A DNA stretch of 64,000 bases from Asterias rubens (taxonomy: Eukaryota; Echinodermata; Asteroidea; Forcipulatida; Asteriidae), in assembly GCF_902459465.1 (NCBI RefSeq), contig NW_022985697.1:310001-374000 (forward strand), read 5' to 3'. Numbering within the stretch: position 1 is the first letter of the stretch; every line of letters starts with the position of its first letter. Both the position numbers and the translations under genes were made by a program. The notes beneath the pieces are model-generated. The model had not been told where the DNA came from. It searched no databases and worked only from the letters and a program-made list of their open reading frames with translations. Positions 34,694 to 46,033 of this stretch are shown here, piece after piece.

Positions 34694-35398
34694 GGGTTTG
34701 ACACGTTCCTCCTCAAAATTGTCTTTCAGGTGTTTCTTGTAACCTTTAAGTATATAAACAAATCCAAAATTAAAATTCAGTTCCTTAAAATTTGAGCAAA
34801 TGAAACATAGGAATGCATAAATTTATCATTTGATCAAAGAAAAATTTACTAGGGCATGATTTAAACTAATGGCCTCCGGAGTAACAGGCCATATCACTTT
34901 AAATAAACTAAGCTAAATACTAGCCCCATGTTGTTGGTGGTCTCCCTATTTTGTCAACATCTTTGTTTAGGATGCCAGTGACAATCAGAAGACTGTAGAG
35001 TGCAGTTAAATTATTCCAGAGGTCATGGGTTCAACTCCCACTCAAGTCAATTTGTCTTTGTTCAACACACTTTACAGTGTTATACTCCAGAATTTGTATC
35101 CATTTATAGAATGAAGAGATCGGTCCAATGCACCCACTGGCTGCCACAAACCCAAGCTTAATGCATACACTACAATAATTGAAATGTACATTAATCTGTG
35201 CAGGGTGAATCCAAGTACCCCCAGAAGTGATAAAAAATACTATTTATAGCCCCCCTCGCGCGGTCAAAAATAAGGCGCATTGTCAAAGACCATTCTTCTC
35301 ACTTGTTGTATTTCAACATGCATAAAATAACAAACCTGTGAAAACTTGAACTCAATAGGTCGTCAAAGTTGCGAGAGAATAATGGAAGAAAAGACACA

Positions 35399-36000
35399 CA
35401 TTTTACTACGTTTTAAGAGGGAGCCGACAATTAGCAATACTGTCCAGTGTATCGCATTCGGGTGGCTGCTAGCTTTATCCTTGCTCTATGGTTTTAGCTA
35501 GAGTAATTGTCTACACAGCCTTGATCAAGGCTAACTCACGTTTTATTTATTTACAAATTTGTTAATAATGAACCTATGGCAATAATTGTTTTACTATCAA
35601 ATTACTCATGGGACAAGCTTTCCATTGATACCAATTTTGTGTAGGTGCTCTGGAAAAACCTCCCTTCTCACTCTCGAGTCAAAGTCTAACACACAAACGC
35701 TATTTGGGAAATGTAGTACTTAATTTACCTCAAAACAGTCTATTTACACAATGATATATAGCCAGACAGTCACAGAGCATGCTCATTATCATTTGATAGT
35801 CCCCATACAGCTGAAGGAGAGTCATAACACAAGTACACAAGTTTTCAAAGTGAACTGCAAATTATTAACAAATAATTTTTGTTTACAAACTGATGATTGG
35901 TTAATATGAATCACATGATCGATGCAGCTGCTCAGGTGACATGAACTGGGAAAACCCAGACTGAGACAACACCCCTCTATCAGTAATAACACTGAAGCCA
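35399..36000. other. start of first-exon array upstream of gene C
   Basis: After the end of the copy B unit. From about 35,760 it contains the upstream module (CACAGAGCATGCT, AAGTTTTCA, GAACTGCAAATTATTAAC, GATTGGTTAATATGAATCACATGATCG-like) that recurs at 38,530-39,060 and 42,000-43,990. Confidence 0.5.
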
Positions 36001-36207
36001 GAATGTTCATTCTTTGACCGTTGTTGCAATTTTGTTGGCAAACTTCAGTGCATTTTGTGTTCAATGATCTCACTTCTTGTCTATTTTTGAAATCGTGAAT
36101 CCAGAAAGCTATAATTCCTACCGTCTTCCACCATGTCACTATTGAAGTTTAATCTGGTTTAAGTTGTCTCAGCAGTCTGTACTACGCCAGGCACCACAAA
36201 GTCTTTG
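36001..36207 (+). other. NLR noncoding first exon, extra copy 2
   Basis: The final 80 bp (TGTCACTATTGAAGTTT to CACAAAGTCTTTG) match the first exons of genes B and C and end at an intact GTAAGT donor (36,208). No NLR coding exons follow before the next copy, so it is either an alternative first exon of gene C or a relic. Confidence 0.5.
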
Positions 36208-36420
36208 GTAAGTAATACTCAATCCTTGCCTACTTCTCTCCCAATCCCCCCCCCCCTCTCTGATTTGCACGTTTCTTGCTCCTTCCCAAAAAATAAAGCG
36301 GTATTTTCTATCAATATTATTATCACAACCTGTGTCCATGCATCAGCTACATGCCATGGCATAACCAGAAGGGGAGGGTGTTCAGAGAGATTGAAAAATA
36401 CACAGGGAATGGTTCAATAC

Positions 36421-36846
36421 GCTAATAATAATAATAATAATAGTGGCTTCTTATATAGCGCACATGTCCGTCACCCAGTGACGCTCCTGGCGCTGTAACA
36501 TACAGTATTTCCTGCAAGATGTAGGACTACGTTTGAATTATGAGACCTAAATCTGATAGCACAATGTAATGCTTTAAGGTGCTGTGGCGCAATTTGCTGC
36601 CGATCGGACCAGGAACACCGGGGCGAACCCCTTCTCTTTTTGATAAGTGCACTGGGTTCTTTTACATGTGTTACATAACACATGGGCCCAACGGCTTAAT
36701 GTCCCATCCGAAGGACGAAGGAATGGTTATAGATGTCTTGCTTAAGGACACAAGTGTCATGACTGGGGATTTGAACCCACACTCTGCTGATCAGAAACAC
36801 CAGAGTTTGAATTCAGTGCTCTTAATCGCTCGGCCACGACACTTCC
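36421..36846 (-). mobile_element. tRNA-derived SINE with (ATT)n tail
   Basis: On the reverse strand the head at 36,846-36,770 has TGGCCGAGCGATTAAG (A-box) and GGTTCAAATCC (perfect B-box). The body includes ACATGGGCCCAACGGC and CATCCGAAGGACG, and the element ends in an (ATT)n tail (AATAATAAT on this strand, 36,424-36,442). Length about 420 bp. Best preserved of three copies. Confidence 0.75.
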
Positions 36847-37046
36847 ATTAGCTATAGTCACTCCCAAACTATGTCTTTAACCCCGCTTCCTCGCTCCCCA
36901 ATGAGTGTCTGCTTACCAATATGTGTTTTATAAGAAGCGTTTTAAATTTTTGTCATGGTTCCTGACCATTAAAAGTAAAATTCACTCAAAAAAATATATT
37001 TTTTAATGTTTGGGGCAAAAATCTGACATACATGTAGCATCTTTAA

Positions 37047-37561
37047 AGACACTGGACACGATTGGTAACTGTCAAAGACTAGTATTCACAGTTGGTCTAT
37101 CTCAACATATGCGTAAAATAACAAACCTGTGAAAATTTGAGCTCAGTTGGTCGTCAAAGTGGCAAGATAATAATGAAAGAAAAAAAACCCTTGTCACACG
37201 AAGTTGTGTGCATTTAGATGTTTGATTTCGAGACCTCAAACGCTAAATCTGAGGTCTTGAAATCAAATTTGTGGAAAACTACTTCTTTCTCGCAAACTAT
37301 GTCACTTTAGAGGGAGCCGCTTCTCACAATATTTTATATCAACCTCTCCCCTTTACTCGTTGAATTGATTTTTTCCAATTGGAATTCTATCTATTTATTT
37401 CATTACCAATTGGAATCCTATCTATTTATTTCATTACCAATTGGAATCCTATCTATTTATTTCATTACCAATTGGAATCCCATCCAATCGATCTATTTCC
37501 AATTGGAATCGGTTTTATGCTAATAATTATTTTGAGTAATTACCAATAGTGTCCACTGCCT
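37047..37561. mobile_element. MITE with TTAA target duplication
   Basis: TTAA at 37,043 and 37,562 flank inverted ends AGACACTGGACACGATTGG and CCAATAGTGTCCACTGCCT. TTAA duplications occur in piggyBac and Kolobok elements. Inner dyads include GATTTCGAGACCTCA...TGAGGTCTTGAAATC. Partial relatives are at 9,990, 14,670, 35,270 and 44,805, so this is an abundant family here. Confidence 0.75.
37377..37512 (+). repeat. minisatellite of about 32 bp inside the MITE
   Basis: About four units of CCAATTGGAATCCTATC plus TATTTATTTCATTA. CCAATTGG is itself palindromic and repeats every unit. Confidence 0.85.
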
Positions 37562-39079
37562 TTAACATGAACCGCACAGACATATAAAAATGTCCTTGGT
37601 TTATAAACATTTTAGCTGAATTATTTTGCAAAATTAATGATGACTCTTTTTTGCATTAGGGCCTACATTTATTTACATGTTTCAATAGAAAACACATGGA
37701 AAATTGTTTGGTACGAAAGATGGGAAAACTACTGGAATAATAACTTTCTTAGTGGACCATTTGAACTGATGTGAAATGCATCTAATGGGACTCTCTGCAA
37801 AAGTTTGTATGAACAGGGCAGACAAATAAAAATGTCTTAGTGGACACTCATAAGCAGGACCTGCATGAAATGACTAGTCCATTTAAGAGAACTTTCTGGT
37901 ATTTGTCAATTTACTAGATGTTATTTATGAGCATCTGCCATTTGTTATTTTTTAAATCCTGATAATTTTCGTTTAAAATAGCCATTCAGTTTTACCAAAA
38001 TTTACACAAGGGTTTTAGGCCTCCGTAAGTCCTTGATCGCTTCGGACATCCAATTTCATTTCGGTGTCCAGTCAAAACTTTACACTTAGTTTTTGGCACC
38101 CCAAGCACCTCAAACAATGATTGATCCTGACCAAAATTCTAGGGGGCCAAATCTATCAAAGATGGAGCATGCGATACAATATCAAATGTTCCCCCATGTT
38201 TTTAACCTCCTTTAGCTCAATTAATAAATAATGGGAACACCCACGCCCCATCCACTAAGTATTTGATTTCCAATGTATATCATTCCTTCTTCAAGTGGCT
38301 GATTGTAGCCAGACAGTGGACCCTATACATTCAATAGAGTCTATAGTTGTTTTTATAAATCCCCCCCCCTTCCACCCCCACATGGCAATAGTGTTTTAGA
38401 CCACATCATTATGATAGGAACTAGGGAGGGACTTGTCTACAAAACTGCTGGAAAAATAGACTGGTTTTATTAAAAAAATAAAATCACTGAGTATGATCAT
38501 CTGGGATTGAGGATTGTAAGAAACCAAAATGGTCACAGAGCATGCTTATTATCACCAGCTAGGGTTCCTGTTTGTAATATAATTTGATTCTCCTCACCTA
38601 TGAAGCTAATGGAATGAACCTACTAAAGGAGAGTCATAACAATGCAGCGGCCAGATTCTTCCCTATTCACCTTAGTGTTATCTTATGTTTAAACAGTCAA
38701 TGTTCAAGTGCACAAGTTTTCATAGCCCAACAAAATGTTTATGGGAAATATGAACTGCAAATCATTAAAGAAAATTTATGGAAAAATGCCAGAAAAAAAC
38801 TTTACAAACTGATGACTGGTTAATTTAAATGACATGATTTAATCTTCTGTTTGTGGTGTAATTTTCTGTTTAAACAGTCAATATTCAAGTATACAGGTTT
38901 TCATAGTCCAACAGAAAAAAGTTTATGGGAAATAACAAAGTGAACTGCAAACTATTAACACAAATTTATGGAAAAACCAAACTGATGATTGGTTAATTTG
39001 AATCACATGATCGATGCAGCTGCTCAGGTGACATGAATTGGGAAACCCAGACTGAGACAACGTCCCTCTTATCAGTTTA
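37562..39079. other. upstream module copy and noncoding DNA
   Basis: No gene seen. 38,500-39,060 carries the promoter-like module, including two GGTTAATTT...CACATGAT or GACATGAT blocks (38,815 and 38,990) and the ACATGAATTGGGAAACCC phrase. Confidence 0.45.
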
Positions 39080-39327
39080 ACACTGAAGCCAGAATGATCA
39101 TTCTTTGATGGTGGTTGATTCTTCCATGTCTTATGATGGTTGTTGCAACTTTGTTGGCAAACTTCAGTGCATTTTTGTATTCAATGATCTCACTTATTGT
39201 CTATTTTTGAAATCCTGAATCCAGAAATTTATACTTTCTACCATCTTCAAACATGTCACTATTGAAGTTTGATCTGGTTTAAGTAATCTCAGCAGTCTGT
39301 ACTACGCCAGGCACCACCAGGTCTTTG
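39080..39327 (+). other. NLR noncoding first exon, extra copy 3
   Basis: Very similar to the copy at 36,207, again ending at an intact GTAAGTAATACTC donor (39,328). Confidence 0.5.
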
Positions 39328-39671
39328 GTAAGTAATACTCAATCCTTGCCTACTTCTCTCCCAATCCCTTGACGCCCCCCCCCCCTCTGATTTGCACGTT
39401 TCTTGGTCCCTTCAAAAAAATAATATTTTATCCCAGATATCAAAAGCAACCAGATTAATTGTCTAGTGTATCAATATTATCATCCCAACGCGTGTCTTTG
39501 CATCAGCTACATGCCATGGCATAACCAGAAGGGGACGGTGCTCAGAGGGATATAACAATATAATCACTTCCAAATAATGTCTTTAACCCCGCTTCCCTGC
39601 TCCCCAATGAGTGTCTACTTACACCACTGGCTGCAGAGCTGGTTTGATAGATTCTTCATGTTTATTAATAA

Positions 39672-39776
39672 GGCAATAAAAGTGTAGCGACGAGTTCTTA
39701 AACGGCCGTTTAAAACCGGCAACGCCTGCAAGGTTTTAAACGGACGTTTAAGAACGAGTCACTACTCTTTTATTCC
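39672..39776. repeat. palindromic MITE-like repeat, dispersed copy
   Basis: Inverted halves AAACGGCCGTTTAAAACCGG and GGTTTTAAACGGACGTTTAA. Same family as 5,932 but outside the NLR unit. Confidence 0.65.
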
Positions 39777-40189
39777 CATTCATAAATGCCCTTTTGTTAA
39801 AAAAAAAAAACGTTAAAAAAATACAATTACAGACACTTTGGCAGTTAAAAATTTGAGGTTTGAAATATTTTTTTCAAAAACTGTGAAGAGTCTGTTGCGC
39901 GTAGGTTGTGTGTACGCATGCCCGCTTAGAAATAGATTACACGATGTTACTAATACTTATGAATTTCGTTCTGCATGATAATCTTGCGCGCCTGACACGC
40001 GGAAGCCAACTGGTTATAAACACTGGTCATTATCAACCGTTTAAACACCCCCACGTGACGCGCTCTCCACCAGGAGTAGAGAAACTGTCTGGGGTATTTA
40101 TGAACAGTTTTTAAAAGTCAACTGCAAAATAATATCAGACAATTAGGTGAGAAGTCTTTAGTTGGCATGGAGGAACACCAAAGACTTAA

Positions 40190-41507
40190 GGGACCATGGA
40201 TAAATTATGTCACGGGAACGACCGCGTCGCGACGCATTCCTTCGCGTGACAAAACGAACAAAAGAAAAACTACGGAGTGGAACGCGTTCTCCTCAACCAC
40301 CGGGTCTCGAGGAAGACCCACTGTATAACAAAGGAACAATGGTGTAGGCCGAAAACCACTGTGTAGTTATAATCGGCTTATCTGGGTAGATAAACCCAAG
40401 TTGTAGCCCTTTTCACACAATAAGTCAAAACACAACTGCAGATTAAAAAATAAAAAATACTACGTCTTTGCACGACCGCCATGCAAAATAATCCCCCAAA
40501 GTAAAACAAAGTCAATAGGAAAAACATCTTACATTAAACAGTAAAACTATACTCTTTTTTGTACATCCAAGGTGTCCAAAATGTTTCATGTTTGAACAAT
40601 GAAGCCAACACGTTATGAAGTTTTTCTTAAACACGCTTAATATTTCCCAAGGAACTGCTGAAAATTCACCACGTTGCCCAAGGTACCAGAGACGGCGCCA
40701 ATGTTATATGAGTTTAGCTCGGGCACCAACGCTGGTTAGTATTGCAATTTTCGGACACCAGATTCTCCCGAAAGTCTTAATCTCAAGGCGGTTGAAACTA
40801 ATTTTGTAAGCTGTTGCGCAATTTTTCCAACGGAGGGCGGCTCTCCCGCTATCACATTGTTTAGGAAAGCCCTCTAGCGTTCAATGTTTCTTGCATTATA
40901 GTTTGTTGCACGCAAAATAACAAGACTACTAGGCCTGAATATTGAAAACACTGTGTGTGAGTGTGTAGCAAGATGGAGTGTTTGTGTACTACGATATAAT
41001 TTTGCGTTTTGTTTTTTTGTGATTGCGTGCCGGTCAGCATGATTTCGCGGTACCTTTATGAACGAATCTTGTAAGTGTAATCATCTCTGTAAACACGGGT
41101 CCTAATGTAACAATTAGATGTAGATACAAAATAAGTTGGCAATGATTTCAAATTTAAGAATAATAGTCACCACTTCAACTTGTTATGGCAGTAGCATATT
41201 ATTGTATTGGCTTTGGCAAACTTGAGGGTTGGCTGTACATGGACATCTCCAACCCATTGTCTGGTGTATACCTGAGCTAGACCGCAAACACTAATCCTTC
41301 ACCCCTTTGTGGCTTACTTGCAAGCTGCCTTGTCCATGTAATCTGAACAACAAAAGGCACCAACAATAGAGTTCGATAATGAGGGACCTTAAAAATCAGT
41401 GAAGCGCTTAATCAATCTTGGGACGGGCGCGTAACAATTTTGGGACGGACTCGTTCTAGAACGAGTCTGACCGCGGGCGGCCGCGTTCTTAATTTATCCA
41501 TGGTCCC
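40190..41507. mobile_element. 1,318-bp PIF/Harbinger-like element, non-autonomous
   Basis: Inverted ends GGGACCATGGATAAATTA and TAATTTATCCATGGTCCC, flanked by TAA on both sides. The empty site is seen in gene B's intron (about 14,441, GACTTAAATATTAAAG). A 3-bp TWA duplication is characteristic of PIF/Harbinger. No transposase or Myb-like frame; the interior has GC-rich subterminal blocks (GACCGCGTCGCGACGC and GACCGCGGGCGGCCGCG). Confidence 0.75.
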
Positions 41508-42020
41508 TAAGTATTAAAGAAAATATACATGGAGTACTTATCAAACGCCCCCCCCCCCCTAATTTTCAGAGTCATTACCAATTGTATACAGACCCTTTGA
41601 AGGCAAAGTACACATACCTTTAAGTTTGTTAGAACCGTTTGATTGTTTTAATCAGTAATGTAGATGTATACAATAAAACTAACATCTGAAAATCTCATTT
41701 CTAATAGGTGGCCGCGCTTTTGAGATATTGCCAAAAAATCATGATCAAATATGTCCATGCACTCAGGAAAAGTAGGGGAGAGGCTTTGAGGGTACCCCCC
41801 CCCCCCCCAATTAAGCCAAATAAAAGTGCACTTGAGACCACTGACCTCTACAAAACTGCTTGTAAAAACAGACTGGTTTTATTTTTTGGCGGAGAAAGAT
41901 CGATGTGGGATTGTACAATCTGTTTTGTTGATGGGGGTTACTTTTAAAATGTATTGAACCATTTTAGAAACATAGGGGAGGCTCCCCCCCTCTTCCCCGC
42001 CAATTAAGCTGGGATTGTGA

Positions 42021-42487
42021 GAAACAAAATGGTTACAGAGTTTGCTTATTATGACTAGCTAGTGTCCCTGTTTGTAACATCATTTGATACTCCCTACCAA
42101 CGCAGTTACCAACGCACCAGCCAGATTCATCCCACTGTACCTCAGTCTAATGTTTCTAAGAAACAAAATGGTTACAGAGTTTGCTTATTATCACTAGCTA
42201 GTCTCCCTGTTTGTAACATCATTTGATACTCCCTACCAACGCAGTTACCAACGCACCAGCCAGATTCATCCCATTGTACCTCAGTCTAATGTTTCTAAGA
42301 AACAAAATGGTTACAGAGTTTGCTTAATATCACTAGCTAGTGTCCCTGTTTGTAACATCATTTGATACTCCCTACCAACGCAGTTACCAACGCACCAGCC
42401 AGATTCATCCCATTGTACCTCAGTCTAATGTTTCTAAGAAACAAAATGGTTACTGAGTTTGCTTATTACTAGCTAGTGTCCCTGTTT
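42021..42487 (+). repeat. 139-bp tandem repeat, left part
   Basis: Three full units and a partial fourth with exact 139-bp spacing (units begin at 42,021, 42,160, 42,299, 42,438). The unit is itself a piece of the promoter-like module. The fourth unit is cut by the transposon at 42,488 and resumes at 43,721. Confidence 0.9.
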
Positions 42488-43720
42488 CAGGCATGAGAAT
42501 GGGTGATGATAAAAAAACAGGAAAAAATTCAGTTGATTGGAAATTTCAATATTCCATATTTTTTGCACACAATACGAGCACGCAGCGCGAAGTCCCTTAC
42601 GGCCGGGGCCCAGGGCCGCTTAAGGGCCCTGGGCCGCTTAAGGGCCCTGGGCCGCTTAAGGGCCCTGGGAGCTCTGGGTATTTTAGAAGCTCTGTGGTGG
42701 TCTTTGATGCATTCTGACACCTATTTTTTCAGGTAGAAGTGAGCTACTTTTGTGTGATTTTTCCTTTTTTTAGTTTTTTTTTATAATAGGTTTGTTTAAT
42801 TTTTAATTTTCTTTACGATCTTATCCCTTATTTCTGCCCTTGAAAATGCTTTTTTTCTCACCAACAACCATTTTTATAGGTTCTTGATTCGAAATTCGGT
42901 TGTGTAAAAGAAATTCTTTTGCAATTAAATGTTTGTGATTTTAACGATCCGTCGGCGACGCACATTTTAAAATATATATAGGCCTATATATTTGGCGAGA
43001 GCGATGTGTTTTTTGTAAAAGAGGTTGGTATTCAGCATAGGGTATAACTGGAACGAGGTTGAGATTAGACCCCACATAGAAATAGAACCAATGAAGAAAG
43101 CACGTCGTCCGGACGTACAGTGTGTACGCTGGTTCCCAATATATCTTTCGCTGGTTGTGAGGCAATAACAGGTACCAGTTTACCATGGCCTGCCGGCGAT
43201 CTCAGATTCGTGCCGCGCTACTCATTGGTTCGTGTGCAAACCTGCACGTACACAGTACACATGGTGCAAACACGTGCATTGTTTTTTCAGTAGACTTTCA
43301 AAAGTCTCCACACGTGTTATCTTTGCTGCAGCAACAAGCGCATTACACGCAAACATTATTGAACCGTACCACTATAAACGAAGCAAGGAATGAGGCAAGT
43401 TTATACATCTGTCGCTGCTGCTGTATGCATGCGGGATGCCAGGAAGACAACAAGCCATAAATTGGGCCAGCTGCTGGACGGCAATTTATTGTTTAGGTGC
43501 CGGTATTTCATGAACGAAGTGTGGGGATCCGCGATAATAACAATTACAAAGGTAAACTTACATTGTCTGACTAGAGAAGAGGGATTAGAGAAATCCAAAT
43601 GTATACCTCCAAAAACCTACCCCCCGAATTTTATAGCAAATTCACATCGAACTCGGAGACCACAATTTTGAAAGGAAAAAAAACGGAATTCCGGTTTAAA
43701 CCGGAAGATTCTCATGCCTG
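42488..43720. mobile_element. 1,233-bp DNA transposon with CAGGCATGAGAAT termini
   Basis: Perfect 13-bp inverted ends CAGGCATGAGAAT and ATTCTCATGCCTG, flanked by the 6-bp duplication CTGTTT; the neighbouring tandem units give the empty site. Subterminal palindrome CCGGTTTAAACCGG at 43,693. No open frame resembles a transposase. A GGGCCGCTTAAGGGCCCT array (42,603-42,669) lies inside. Confidence 0.85.
42603..42669 (+). repeat. short GC-rich minisatellite
   Basis: Three and a half units of 18 bp (GGGCCGCTTAAGGGCCCT) in otherwise AT-rich DNA. Each unit holds two palindromes, CTTAAG and GGGCCC. Confidence 0.85.
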
Positions 43721-44050
43721 CTGTTTGTAACGTCATTTGATACTCCCTACCTACGCAGTTACCAACGCACCAGCCAGATTCATGCCATTGTACCTCAGTC
43801 TAATGTTCTGTTTAAACAGTCAAAGTTCAAGTACACAAGTTTTCATAATCCAACAAAAAATTTTTGGGAATTATCAATATATGAATTGCAAATCATTAAC
43901 AAAAAAGATTACATCACATAAAACTACGGAAACTGATTGGTTGACAGGTATCACATGATTGATGCAGCTGCTCAGGTGACATGAATTGGGAAACCCGGAC
44001 TGAGACAACGCCCTTCCATCAGTTTCAACATACAGGCTATTACACAGTAA
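43721..44050 (+). promoter_or_regulatory. upstream module of gene C
   Basis: Resumes the 139-bp unit, then AAACAGTCAAAGTTCAAGTAC, an ACTGATTGGTTG...CACATGATTGATGCAGCTGC block (43,932) and GGGAAACCCGGACTGAGAC. Reversed CCAAT and E-box sites sit 20 bp apart, as in the copies at 35,890 and 38,985. Confidence 0.4.
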
Positions 44051-44312
44051 TTATATAAGTAGGGCTAATGAAGCCAGAAGGTGCATTCTTCCACACAGTG
44101 GTAAAATCTTTCCTGTTTAACAACAATTATTTTCCAAATGTGTACAGGGAAACTTCATGTGTTTGTATTCAACTACTTCTCGTCTGATATTTGAAATCTC
44201 AAGTCCGGAAAAGCTTGATTTTCTACCGTCTTTCACCTTGTCACTATTGAAGTTTGATCTGGTTTAAGTAATATCTGCAGTCTGTACTACGCCAGACACC
44301 ACAAAGTCTTTG
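44051..44312 (+). other. gene C noncoding first exon with TATA-like start
   Basis: TTATATAAGTAGGG (44,051) corresponds to ATTATAAGTAGG of gene B. The exon ends at CTTTG|GTAAGT (44,312). About 93% identical to the gene B first exon. Confidence 0.55.
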
Positions 44313-45971
44313 GTAAGTAATACTCAATCGATGCCCCTTCTCTCTTCAATCTTTGCCCCTTGTGGCTTGTACTTTCATTGTTCCTTTATCTCCCAGAATA
44401 TTAAAAGCAAGAAAATTGGTTGACCAGTGGTGGTTTATTATCAACAATAATGACACAACTGTAGTGGTGTAACCAGAGGGTGGTGGTGAAGGGGGGGGGG
44501 GAGATCCACCATCATTGATTAAGTAAAGTTAAAGTACATATATCATATATTTTTATAGTCATTCAAATGTTTATGGGAACTACCAAGCGGCGAATGAAAG
44601 ATGAGTTAATAAAAGAACCTCTGTTAATGTAACCTTCTGCCCCCAGCAATTGAAAATGATTTGAATCACATCGTTTTGAATCACATGATCGACACAGATC
44701 CCTAGGTGAAGAACCTTAGAACATTAAACACAACACAAATCAGTCCTTAATATTAAACACACAGGCCCTACATGCGAATGACAATGTAAGTTCTTATAAG
44801 TAGGAGGAAAGTATACTTTTGGTAATTACTCAAAACAAATATTAACTTACAAACTGACTCGGTAACGAGCATTGGAGAGCTGTGGATAGTATAAAACATT
44901 GTGGGAAACAACTCCATCTGAAGTAATGCAGTTTTTGAGAAAGAGGTAATTTCTCACTAAAATATTAAAAGAATTCTGGCTAGAAATCTTTTATTCCTAT
45001 CTGAAAGCACAGAAATTCGTCCAACAAGGGTGTTTTTTCTTTCGTCATTTTCACGCAACTTCGATGACCGATTGAGCCCAAATTTTCACAGGCTTCCGCT
45101 AGGTATTTTATGCTTATGATGGGATACACCAAGTGTGAACACTGGTCTCTGACAATTACCAAACGTGTACAGTGCCTTTAAATGATTTGTTTCCTATCTA
45201 ACATCAATTCTTACCAATTACCAATTATTAAGAGTCCCTGGCTGTAAGAATGTACCAAATTAGGGGGGGGGGGGGGTGTGATTCATGGGTTCGCAGATCT
45301 TCTTCTAAAAAATTAGAGTGATGCACCATCATACCAAAATGAATAAGTCCAAAATTTTAGTTTGATGACGCTTTCGATTTTGGAGTTACCAGTTATCAAA
45401 GTTTGGGCCAAAAGACCCTCAAGAAATGAATAGTACATTCCCTGTAAACACAAAAATGTGCGCCAAGCTCGTCCCAACAAAAGTAAAACATTTTTTGAAA
45501 CCTCCAGTTGGGCTTATAACAAAAGTATAAAAAAAAAAAAAAAAATTGGGATCTCGCTGGCGCGTCATGTTACGCGCACCTGAACCTTTGACGAACAGTG
45601 CCCTCGTGCCATTTTCAACGCCTCATAACTCAACGCGCCTATAAGATCCCATGAATTAAACAAGTTCACATGAAAGAGCTTACATCCCTCAAACAAATTT
45701 AAGTGCAAAGTGCGTGGAATCTCGTTGACTGGCTATGTTCATATTAATAAATGCTAGGTTTTTCCTTGATGTTTAAGTATATCTGTGTGATGCAGTGATA
45801 TCTTGAAAAAAGTGATGCAACATTCCCCCAAAAAAACAAATATCTCGAGTGAAACCAAAAATGTAAAATTAAGTGACTATGGTAACCCAAATACACTTTG
45901 CTTAATACTATTAAATGCTAGACTTCTGTACTTAAAACAAACAGTAAAGTTGTTTTTCACAATTTCGTTAG
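44313..45971. other. gene C first intron, repeats only
   Basis: 44,805-45,183 is a truncated, inverted relative of the TTAA MITE of 37,047. A G run at 45,263-45,275 and an A run at 45,529-45,545 are present. 44,560-44,780 resembles the promoter-like pair at 11,765. No coding exon seen. Confidence 0.5.
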
Positions 45972-46033
45972 ATCATAAAGGTGGTGAGGAAGACGCAGCA
46001 TGGAGCAAAAGAATTCATCAGGCAAAAAAAGAG
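45972..46033 (+). CDS. gene C exon 2: start codon, soluble N-terminus
   Basis: Acceptor TTTCGTTAG, donor AGAG|GTAAAT. CDS starts at ATG 46,000 in a strong context (CAGCATGG, A at -3, G at +4) and reads MEQKNSSGKKR plus one base, phase 1. No ATG precedes it in the exon. There is no hydrophobic segment, unlike gene B. Confidence 0.6.

Noticed and set aside
42021..42487. CRISPR-like regular spacing
   Set aside because: The whole 139-bp unit is repeated with no unique spacers, and the genome is eukaryotic.
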